A stretch of DNA of 20,723 nt, taken from assembly GCA_029938985.1 (NCBI GenBank), contig JAOZTW010000019.1:1-20723 (forward strand). The letters are read 5' to 3'. Of the stretch, positions 9,279 to 15,753 are shown piece after piece (position 1 is the stretch's first letter; each line of letters starts with the position of its first letter). A program made the translations under genes and the position numbers. The notes under the pieces are model-generated. The model had not been told where the DNA came from. It made no database searches and worked only from the letters and a program-made list of their open reading frames with translations. This DNA is from Bacteroidales bacterium. GTDB lineage: Bacteria > Bacteroidota > Bacteroidia > Bacteroidales > JAOZQN01.

Positions 9279-12200
9279 AGCCTATTAATTATGGTAGGCA
9301 CAATATCAACAAGCTATGCTCAGGTAACAGAACTTTGGGGAAGCTCTGGAAGGGGAGGCGAATATAGTGCAGGAAACATTTATAAAACAGATATCGATGG
9401 TAATTATCAAACAACAGTTTATTCATTTCACAAATATCATGGAAGACAACCTTTATATACTAAACTGTGTAAAGCTACAAATGGTAAGTTGTATGGTCTG
9501 GTAGAACAAGGTGGTAATTCGGGAGTAGGTGTTTTATTTGAATACGATACAGACACCGATACATACAATCTGAAATATACCTTCAATAATACAACAAGTG
9601 GCGAAAGACCAAGAGGAAGTTTAATCCAAGCTACAAATGGCAAATTATATGGAATGACAAATATGGGAGGCACAAACGATAATGGAACTATTTTTGAATA
9701 CGATTTAACAACCGATACATATACTGTATTACATGATTTTGAAAACAGCACTGGAACGCAACCAGAAAGAAGTTTAATGCAGGCATCAAATGGCAAATTA
9801 TATGGAACAACATATTACCGCGGTGCAAACAATTATGGAGTTCTATTTGAATATGATATTGATACAGATACATATTCAAAAAAATATGATTTTGATTCTT
9901 ACAGAAATCCACAAAGCACTTTAATTGAAGCCAGCGAAGGAAAATTATATGGAGTTAATTCTTATGATTTATACGAATATGATTTTAATACAGAAGTATA
10001 TACTGTAAAATATAATTTTAGTGGGTCGGAAGGCAACGTCGCCAGAGGAACATTGATTTATGCCACGAATGGGAAATTGTATGGACAAACAAAAGAAGGC
10101 GGAGCAAATAGCGTTGGAGTTATATATGAATACGATTTAAGTACCGATACATATACCAAAAAATTTGATTTTAGCAATGATGACGGAAAAAATCCCGAAG
10201 GAAGTATAATGCAAGCTAACAATGGAAAATTATACGGAGTAACAGCTTATGGTGGAACATACAACGCAGGTGTTATTTTTGAATTTGATATTACTAACGA
10301 TGCTTATGCCGTAAAATATCATTTTGAAAATATTGGCGATAGCGGAAGACAACCACGTGGTGGTCTAATTCAAGCTAATAATGGATATATATATGGACTA
10401 ACAACTTATGGCGGAGAAGGAAGTTCTCAAAATGGAGTACTATTTGAATACAATATTACAACAGATTTATATACTAAAAAATTTGATTTTGATTATTCCG
10501 AAAATGGTTCTTTTGTTATTCATTGCATAACACAAGTAAGCAATGATAAAATTTATGGAGTTACTACTCAAGGAGGCACAGAAAGAGGCGTGTTGTTTGA
10601 ATACAATCCTATAACTGCAACTTTAACTAAAAAACATGATTTTGAACAAAGTCCTAGCAGTAAACTAACCGAAGGAAATGATGGAAAATTATACGGAACT
10701 ATTAGTAATGGTGGAACAAACAATAAAGGAAGTATTTACGAATACGACCCTGCAACCGACAATTTTACCGAAAAATTTAGCTTTACTGGTGCACCAAATT
10801 TAGAAAAAGCTTCAATGGGACTTTTGTTTGCTTCCAATAATAAGTTTTATTCTATGTCGCAATCTGGCGGAGCAAATTTTAGTGGAACGATTTATGAATA
10901 CAATCCAGCAACTAATATCGCTAATATAAAATACAGTTTCCCAGGAGGAGCAAATGGAGGCACGCCTAATGGAGACCTAATACAGGCTGATAATGGAAAA
11001 ATATATGGAGTAACATCATATCACGGAGCAAATAGTAAAGGAATTATATTTGAATACGACCCTGCTACGAATGCTTACTCCGTAAAAGTTCATTTTGACG
11101 GAACAAGTAAAGGAGCAACTCCTTTTGGAGGATTAGTTGAAGCATCAAACGGAAAACTATATGGCGGAACACTTAAAGGTGGAACAAACGATATGGGAGT
11201 TATTTACGAATACGACCCTAATACCGGAGTATTTACAAAAAAATATGATTTTGATGAAACTGATGGTAATGGACTTATAGGAGCTTTAACACAATCAAGT
11301 AATGGAAAATTATATGGCACTACAGCCTATGGTGGAGTATATGATGAAGGTGTTCTTTTTGAATATGATTATACTACAAATACATACACTAAAAAAAAGG
11401 ATTTTGATGGAGTAAATGAAGATTATATATATAGTAATTTAGTAGAAGTAAGTATTTGCTATCCTCTAAATATAACTACACAACCTGTTGCTGCTACAAC
11501 TGCTTGTCAAGAAGACCCCGATATTACTTACGAAGTTGTTGCAGAAGGAACAAACCTAACTTACCAATGGTATTTTGATGATTCCGAAATTACAGATGCT
11601 ACAAATTCAACTTATGTAGTAACAACCGACCCCGCAAATGCTGGAACATATACTTGCTCTATTTCAAAAATATGTGGAGACCCATTATCTACCGATAATG
11701 CTGTTTTAACAATCTCTTCTGCAACAGAAATATCAGCTCAACCAACTGAATATACCACTATTTGCGAAGGCGAAGCAGATGTTGAACTAACAGTAGTAGC
11801 AACTGGTTCTAATTTGAGTTATCAGTGGTATTTCGAAAGTTCAGAAATTACAGATGCTACAAATTCTACTTATAATGTAGTAACAAATTCCGATAATTCA
11901 GGAATATATACTTGTTCTGTTACAGGAAATTGTGGAGTTTTATCAACAGAAGAAGCGGTAGTTTTTGTAGGCGATGAAACAGCACCAATCCCTAATGTTG
12001 CAAATTTTGATGCAATAACAGGCGAATGTTCGGCAAGTGTAACATACACTCCAACAGCAACAGATAATTGTGTAGGAACAATTACTGCTACAACAACCAA
12101 CCCACTAACATACACCGAGCAAGGAACATATACTGTAACATGGACTTACGATGACGGAAACGGAAACATTTCTACGCAAGAACAAATAGTGATAGTTAAT

Positions 12201-13379
12201 GATATTACTCCGCCTATACATACAGCTCCAAGCTCTATTCTCGATGCGTGTTCGGTATCTGTATATACTCCAACAACCACTGATGCTTGTACAGGAATTG
12301 TAGAAGCAACAACTACTACAACATTTCCAATAACAACACAGGGTTTAAATGTTGTTACATGGACTTTTGCAGATGGAAATGGAAATTCGTTTAGTGTAGA
12401 CCAAAATGTAATTATTGACGATATAGTACTACCTATTCCCAACATTGAAACTCTTGAAGATATTGAAGTTGAATGTTCTGTTGATTTATCTACCTACCAA
12501 CCAACTGCAACAGATAATTGCATTGGAACAATAAATGGAACAACTCCACAAACTATTTTCGACACACAAGGAACTTACACTGTAACATGGACTTATGACG
12601 ATGGTAACGGAAACACTTATACTCAAACACAAACTATAATAATTGACGATGTTACAGCACCAGAAACTCCAACTTTAACAGAAATAACTGGCGAATGTTC
12701 TGCAACAGCAGCAGCACCAACAACAACAGACAATTGTGCAGAAACAATCACAGCCACAACCACTGATGATTTATTTTATGACACCCAAGGAACATACACA
12801 ATAACTTGGACTTTTGATGACGGTAACGGAAACTCTATTGATGTTGAACAAAATGTAATAATTGAAGATGTTACAAATCCAACAATTGAATGCGTAAATA
12901 ATCAAGAGTTTACTTTAATGGACGGAGAAACAGTTTACACAATATCAGGAACAGATTTTGACGCAACAGCAGATGACAACTGCAATATAGCAAGCCTTGT
13001 AAACGATTGGACAACAACAGCAACCTTAGACGCATCAGAATTTCCAGTTGGAATAACAACTGTAGTTTGGACAGTAACAGACATAGCAGGAAACAGTGAA
13101 ATTTGCACTTTTGATGTTCAAATAAATGCTTTTGTAGGAATATCTGATTTATCAGAACTCGAAATATCAATTTATCCAAACCCAACAACAGGAATTTTCA
13201 ATATTGAAACAGAAGGAACTTACGAAATAACAATAACAGACATATCTGGAAAAGTAATTTCACAATTTCAAAACTTCAAAACTTCAAAACTTGATTTAAC
13301 TGAAAATGCAAGCGGAGTTTATTTTATAAAATTCCAAAACAACAAAATTGTTAAAACTCTAAAAATTATTAAAGAGTAG
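9252..13379 (+). CDS. Giant secreted protein: GKLYG/FEYD repeats, Ig-like, HYR-like, T9SS sorting domain
   Basis: This 1375-residue exported protein has a signal peptide (MKKIFLFSISLLIMVG, cut near SYAQ). About 14 repeats of 45-60 residues fill residues 25-735, each with the pattern GKLYGxTxxGGxNxxGVLFEYDxxTDTYTxKxDF; this matches the Gloeo_Verruco-type repeat family (TIGR03803), probably a beta-propeller-like fold. One repeat (near residue 235) lacks the GG loop and is shortened. Two Ig-like domains follow (about 741-825 and 827-906), then five HYR-like modules (starting near 907, 983, 1056, 1132 and 1204), then a T9SS type A sorting domain (about 1306-1375). The HYR-like modules repeat the signature TYDDGNGN. 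The role is unknown; such architecture fits a surface adhesin or scaffold. The gene follows a terminator hairpin, so it is likely transcribed on its own. Confidence 0.88.
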   Translation: MKKIFLFSISLLIMVGTISTSYAQVTELWGSSGRGGEYSAGNIYKTDIDGNYQTTVYSFHKYHGRQPLYTKLCKATNGKLYGLVEQGGNSGVGVLFEYDTDTDTYNLKYTFNNTTSGERPRGSLIQATNGKLYGMTNMGGTNDNGTIFEYDLTTDTYTVLHDFENSTGTQPERSLMQASNGKLYGTTYYRGANNYGVLFEYDIDTDTYSKKYDFDSYRNPQSTLIEASEGKLYGVNSYDLYEYDFNTEVYTVKYNFSGSEGNVARGTLIYATNGKLYGQTKEGGANSVGVIYEYDLSTDTYTKKFDFSNDDGKNPEGSIMQANNGKLYGVTAYGGTYNAGVIFEFDITNDAYAVKYHFENIGDSGRQPRGGLIQANNGYIYGLTTYGGEGSSQNGVLFEYNITTDLYTKKFDFDYSENGSFVIHCITQVSNDKIYGVTTQGGTERGVLFEYNPITATLTKKHDFEQSPSSKLTEGNDGKLYGTISNGGTNNKGSIYEYDPATDNFTEKFSFTGAPNLEKASMGLLFASNNKFYSMSQSGGANFSGTIYEYNPATNIANIKYSFPGGANGGTPNGDLIQADNGKIYGVTSYHGANSKGIIFEYDPATNAYSVKVHFDGTSKGATPFGGLVEASNGKLYGGTLKGGTNDMGVIYEYDPNTGVFTKKYDFDETDGNGLIGALTQSSNGKLYGTTAYGGVYDEGVLFEYDYTTNTYTKKKDFDGVNEDYIYSNLVEVSICYPLNITTQPVAATTACQEDPDITYEVVAEGTNLTYQWYFDDSEITDATNSTYVVTTDPANAGTYTCSISKICGDPLSTDNAVLTISSATEISAQPTEYTTICEGEADVELTVVATGSNLSYQWYFESSEITDATNSTYNVVTNSDNSGIYTCSVTGNCGVLSTEEAVVFVGDETAPIPNVANFDAITGECSASVTYTPTATDNCVGTITATTTNPLTYTEQGTYTVTWTYDDGNGNISTQEQIVIVNDITPPIHTAPSSILDACSVSVYTPTTTDACTGIVEATTTTTFPITTQGLNVVTWTFADGNGNSFSVDQNVIIDDIVLPIPNIETLEDIEVECSVDLSTYQPTATDNCIGTINGTTPQTIFDTQGTYTVTWTYDDGNGNTYTQTQTIIIDDVTAPETPTLTEITGECSATAAAPTTTDNCAETITATTTDDLFYDTQGTYTITWTFDDGNGNSIDVEQNVIIEDVTNPTIECVNNQEFTLMDGETVYTISGTDFDATADDNCNIASLVNDWTTTATLDASEFPVGITTVVWTVTDIAGNSEICTFDVQINAFVGISDLSELEISIYPNPTTGIFNIETEGTYEITITDISGKVISQFQNFKTSKLDLTENASGVYFIKFQNNKIVKTLKIIKE
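12846..13198 (+). repeat. 353-base exact repeat, copy B
   Basis: This is identical to 8572-8924 (see copy A). The identity stops just inside the sorting domain: copy A then continues TACAATTAC while this copy reads CAATATTG, so the final 60 or so codons of the two proteins differ until the shared end (YFIKFQNN.IVKTLKIIKE). Confidence 0.95.
13267..13290 (+). repeat. Three tandem TTCAAAAC units in the sorting domain
   Basis: Three perfect copies of the 8-base unit TTCAAAAC (24 bases, so frame is kept) encode the QNFKTSKL part of the C-terminal domain. It sits in the same variable part of the sorting domain as the AATTAC repeat of the upstream paralogue. Confidence 0.8.
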
Positions 13380-13387
13380 ATTTATCA

Positions 13388-13545
13388 TAAGTGAAAATGA
13401 AATAATAAGTAGCTCCAAGATACACTGTTTTTTTTAATAATTTAATAATCTGCAAATAGCGAGCTATTTAATGACTTTTTTAAATTTTTTAAAAGGACAA
13501 AATAAACAAGTAGATTGGTGTTAGTTATTATTTCATTTTCACTTA
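13388..13545. mobile_element. MITE-like element, copy 1
   Basis: A 158-base non-coding element begins 9 bases after the stop of the second surface protein. It has perfect 19-base terminal inverted repeats, AGTGAAAATGAAATAATAA at the left and its reverse complement at the right, each bordered by TA (TA duplication style of IS630/Tc1-type elements). Its interior has a short palindrome AAATAGC-GA-GCTATTT and a conserved block AGGACAAAATAAACAAGTAG. A second related copy is at 15411-15575. The left boundary is supported independently: the paralogous flank after the pseudogene (to 14806) matches up to exactly this TA. No transposase is present in the window. Confidence 0.75.
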
Positions 13546-13724
13546 GCCAATTTAAACGAAGTTATTTTTTTCTTTAACAATTAAAAGAATATTTGAAGCA
13601 GTTAAAGGGAAAAAGAACAAGTTTAAATTATTAATTATCAGTTTTAATTTGCCTTAACAATGTTTGACTTTATGGACAAGCACTTATTTACTAAAAACAA
13701 AAACTCAACAAACTATTGATTATT
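13546..13724. other. Intergenic leader of the FISUMP gene
   Basis: This AT-rich stretch between the MITE-like element and the ATG at 13725 shows no open frame of note. A TTTG occurs at 13663-13666, but no TAnnTTTG follows at a normal distance, so the promoter is not resolved. The element's right end could contribute outward promoter sequence, which is only a possibility. Confidence 0.4.
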
Positions 13725-14477
13725 ATGAATATTATAAAAATATTGCTATTTTTTTTAACAGACAAACTCAACGAAGAAGATGAAAAAGTTTTAAATCAAA
13801 AGTATAAAACACAACTTGCTTTTTTTAAAAAATATAAAATTATAATTTTCATTTTTTTTGGTATTATAGTAGCCGCATTTTTTTTAACGAATAGAAAATT
13901 TTACGAACCTCCAGTTCCTGGAACTTTTACCGACCCTCGCGATGGTCATGTTTACAAAACGGTAACTTTGGGCAACAAAGTTTGGCTGTCCGAAAACATG
14001 GCATACAAACTTGAAGGAGGAAATTGTATGGTATTATCAGATAGTCTTTATTTTGACAAATTTGGTTTCTTTTACGACTGGGAAACAGCTAATAATATAG
14101 CACCAGAAGGCTGGAGATTACCCACAAAAAAAGAATACAACGAACTCATCAGTCAGTTTGGAGTTTATGGATTACTAAAATCCGGATTTCCAAAACTGGA
14201 AGAATACGCATCGCAGAACAACCAAACATGCGGAACATCACATTTTGATGTTATTATGACAGGTTATTATTTAAGCGGTTCGGACTCTTATTTTTCAGTA
14301 GAGGAAGCCACAGGTTTTTGGACGGCAACCGAAGAAGAAGTTGCAGGAATTATTACTGCTAATATTTGCTCTTTTGAATTTAGAACTTTTAAATCAGTAT
14401 ATGTATCTCCTGCGCGCACCAAAAAAGACGGATGTTATGTTAGACTAATAAAAGATATTGAAATAGAAGAAAAATAA
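13725..14477 (+). CDS. Membrane-anchored FISUMP-domain protein
   Basis: This 250-residue protein has a Fibrobacter succinogenes major paralogous (FISUMP, TIGR02145) domain. I chose the ATG at 13725; a TTG three codons upstream is less likely. Residues 1-37 are cytoplasmic and charged, about 38-54 form one membrane helix (IIIFIFFGIIVAAFFLT), and the rest should lie outside. The FISUMP part starts near residue 66 with the signature GTFTDPRDGHVYKTV, continues with KVWLSENMAYK, a WRLPTKKEYNELI segment and GFWTATEEE, and ends with GCYVRLIKD. The family adopts a C-type-lectin/formylglycine-enzyme-like fold and is common in surface proteins of Bacteroidota and Fibrobacter, but its biochemical role is unknown. 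It lacks the T9SS sorting domain of its neighbours and lies between two copies of a MITE-like element. Confidence 0.85.
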   Translation: MNIIKILLFFLTDKLNEEDEKVLNQKYKTQLAFFKKYKIIIFIFFGIIVAAFFLTNRKFYEPPVPGTFTDPRDGHVYKTVTLGNKVWLSENMAYKLEGGNCMVLSDSLYFDKFGFFYDWETANNIAPEGWRLPTKKEYNELISQFGVYGLLKSGFPKLEEYASQNNQTCGTSHFDVIMTGYYLSGSDSYFSVEEATGFWTATEEEVAGIITANICSFEFRTFKSVYVSPARTKKDGCYVRLIKDIEIEEK

Positions 14478-14537
14478 TTTACACTCCTTAAAAACAAATT
14501 TTTATCACGAACCATAAATTCAAATCAAGTATCATAA

Positions 14538-14795
14538 TTCCTTATCACGGTTTTTGCAGACGGAAATTCTATTGATGTTGAACAAAATGTAATAATTGAC
14601 GATGTTACAAACCCAACAATTGAATGTGTAGATAATCAAGAGTTTACGTTACTGAAAAGAGAAACAGTTTATACAGTATCAGGAACAAGTTTTGACACAA
14701 CAGCAGACTACAACAGCAATATAGCAAGCGGAGTTTATTTTATAAAATTCCAAAACAACGAAATTGTTAAAACTCTAAAAATTATTAAAGAGTAG
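14538..14795 (+). pseudogene. Remnant of a T9SS cargo C-terminal region
   Basis: An open frame with no start codon, preceded by TAA at 14535-14537, reads FADGNSIDVEQNVIIDD ... SGVYFIKFQNN and ends KTLKIIKE, matching the last HYR-like module and the final residues of the two surface proteins. Compared with 12846 onward, 106 codons are missing in frame: sequence jumps from ...NIAS (equivalent to 12995) to ...ASGVYF (equivalent to 13314). The junction lies on the six bases GCAAGC that occur at both parental ends, the mark of a microhomology deletion. The first part (about 167 bases) has about 18 differences from the intact gene, but the last 83 bases (14724-14806) have one. It is not expressible alone. 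Confidence 0.9.
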
Positions 14796-14810
14796 ATTTA
14801 TCATAATTGT

Positions 14811-14850
14811 ACGTTGCCATCGTTCCAATAGGAACATGGCAACGTTGTTT
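14811..14850 (+). terminator. Strong hairpin terminator after the remnant
   Basis: ACGTTGCCAT (14811-14820) pairs perfectly with ATGGCAACGT (14836-14845), and inside it GTTCC pairs with GGAAC around AATA, giving a long two-part stem. TGTTTTATAAG follows. It resembles a Rho-independent terminator and is placed correctly for the lost surface gene, or for the FISUMP gene reading through. Confidence 0.75.
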
Positions 14851-14979
14851 TATAAGCAATTAGTAATTAATAATTAGTTTTTTACTTGATAATTAAGTTA
14901 TTATAACGCAAAAGTTTTTGCTTTTATTTTGATTATTCACTAAAATCAATAATTCAAAAATTTAGTACAAATAAAAATG

Positions 14980-14997
14980 TAAAGTTAGCTAACTTTA
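14980..14997. promoter_or_regulatory. 18-base perfect palindrome
   Basis: TAAAGTTAGCTAACTTTA reads identically on both strands. It could be an operator for a dimeric regulator or part of a decayed element. It lies 15 bases before the inverted MITE-like derivative, so the latter is as likely. No gene starts nearby. Confidence 0.35.
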
Positions 14998-15011
14998 TTG
15001 AATAAAACAGC

Positions 15012-15080
15012 TAAATGAAAAGAAAAAATAATTAACACCAATCTACTCGTATATTTCGAGCTACTTATTATTTCAAATTT
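15012..15080 (-). mobile_element. Internally deleted, inverted relative of the MITE-like element (copy 3)
   Basis: Read on the minus strand, the 69 bases start TTGAAATAATAAGTAGCTC and end with GAGTAGATTGGTGTTAAT and an A/T-rich arm ending TTTCATTTAG. These match, in order, the left end (GAAATAATAAGTAGCTCC) and right end (CAAGTAGATTGGTGTTAGT) of copy 1. The central 80 or so bases are missing. A small CTCG/CGAG hairpin marks the junction. Confidence 0.6.
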
Positions 15081-15150
15081 GTTTAATTTTGTCTAACACA
15101 TTATGATTAATTGGTTTAATTTTTGCGGTTGTTTTTTATCATTAATAAAA

Positions 15151-15175
15151 GAAGTAACTAACAACGAGTTACTTC
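15151..15175. repeat. 9-base-pair hairpin
   Basis: GAAGTAACT (15151-15159) pairs with AGTTACTTC (15167-15175) across the loop AACAACG. The arm resembles the AAGTAACTC of MITE-like copy 2, so it may be a tiny end-to-end derivative. No T-run follows. Confidence 0.35.
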
Positions 15176-15238
15176 GTGTTTTAGATTATTTTAAAAATAC
15201 AAAAATTAAATTGTAAGCAAGTTACTATGTTAATAGTC

Positions 15239-15335
15239 TAAATGAAAATAATGATATAATAAGCAATATTTTCACATTAAATGTCTAATTATCAATTAAA
15301 TTGGCTTTTATTTTACTTATTGCTTACTTATTAGA
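15239..15335 (+). mobile_element. Possible decayed fourth relative of the MITE-like element
   Basis: CTAAATGAAAATAATGATAT at the left and AAATTGGCTTTTATTTTACT toward the right resemble the ends of copies 1 and 2 (TAAGTGAAAATGAA and GATTGGGCTTCGTTATTTT), and ATAATAAGCAATA pairs imperfectly with TATTGCTTACTTATTA. Matches are weak in AT-rich sequence, so this is tentative. Confidence 0.25.
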
Positions 15336-15410
15336 GTTGTTAATGTTTTAAAAATACATATTTATTAATAATTTTGAATTTAAAAAATATTATATTTACT
15401 TTGTAATTTC

Positions 15411-15575
15411 TAAGAGAAAATGAAATAATAAGTAACTCCAGAATACGCCGTTTTTTTGTTCTTCTATTATTTTAATAAATTTGCAAATAGCGAGCTATTT
15501 AATCACTTTTTTAAAATTTTTAAAAGGGCAAAATAAACAAGTAGATTGGGCTTCGTTATTTTTTCTTTTTCACTA
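15411..15575. mobile_element. MITE-like element, copy 2
   Basis: This 165-base relative of 13388-13545 lies in the same orientation. Its ends are AGAGAAAATGAAATAATAAG and the complement AGTGAAAAAGAAAAAATAAC, an imperfect inverted pair bordered by TA. The palindrome AAATAGCGAGCTATTTAAT, the T-rich block and CAAAATAAACAAGTAGATTG are conserved, while the segment between CTCCA and TTTGCAAATAG has diverged and is slightly longer. It is older or more mutated than copy 1. It lies 179 bases before the hydrogenase-phosphatase gene and could influence its transcription. Confidence 0.7.
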
Positions 15576-15682
15576 ATATCAATTTTTAAAATTCCTTTTG
15601 TTTTTAATTATGTTATTATGTTATGAAAATTTGTTTTTTTACCAATATTTTTTATAAATAATTGAATTTTAAGGTGTAAACC

Positions 15683-15726
15683 AATTCTTAATTCTTAATT
15701 CCTAATTCTTAATTGCCGTTTACGGC
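15683..15726. repeat. AATTCTT heptamer repeat plus GCCG hairpin upstream of the sensor gene
   Basis: Four units of a 7-base period (AATTCTT, AATTCTT, AATTCCT, AATTCTT) end in AATT and run directly into GCCGTTTACGGC, a 4-base-pair hairpin with a TTTA loop (15715-15726). The gene's ATG is 27 bases farther on. A matching AATTAAR-type array lies right at the 3' end of the same gene. Confidence 0.7.
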
Positions 15727-15753
15727 GTTATGGTAGGGATATAAAACAAAAAA

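Larger units (their letters stand above)
14851..15410. other. AT-rich, repeat-bearing intergenic region without a gene
   Basis: No credible coding sequence is visible. The stretch holds an 18-base palindrome, a short inverted relative of the MITE-like element (15012-15080), a 9-base-pair hairpin (15151-15175) and possibly a decayed further relative (about 15239-15335). AATT-type short repeats (CAATTAGTAATTAATAATTAG style) appear at 14859-14880. The region looks like a graveyard of small repeats between two unrelated genes. Confidence 0.6.

Noticed and set aside
8636..13188. Identical 92-residue antisense open frames at 8636-8914 and 12910-13188
   Set aside because: They are the opposite strand of the exact 353-base repeat; leucine-rich translation without family signature and full overlap with conserved domains make them shadows.
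13725..14477. FISUMP/C-lectin-like fold as a target of a diversity-generating retroelement
   Set aside because: No reverse transcriptase, no template repeat and no adenine-biased variable copy is present in the window.
13388..15575. Composite transposon
   Set aside because: The flanking elements are about 160 bases, non-coding and diverged, and no transposase lies between them; only a MITE-like reading is supported.
15683..15714. CRISPR-like array
   Set aside because: Units are 7 bases with no spacers, so it is a simple tandem repeat.
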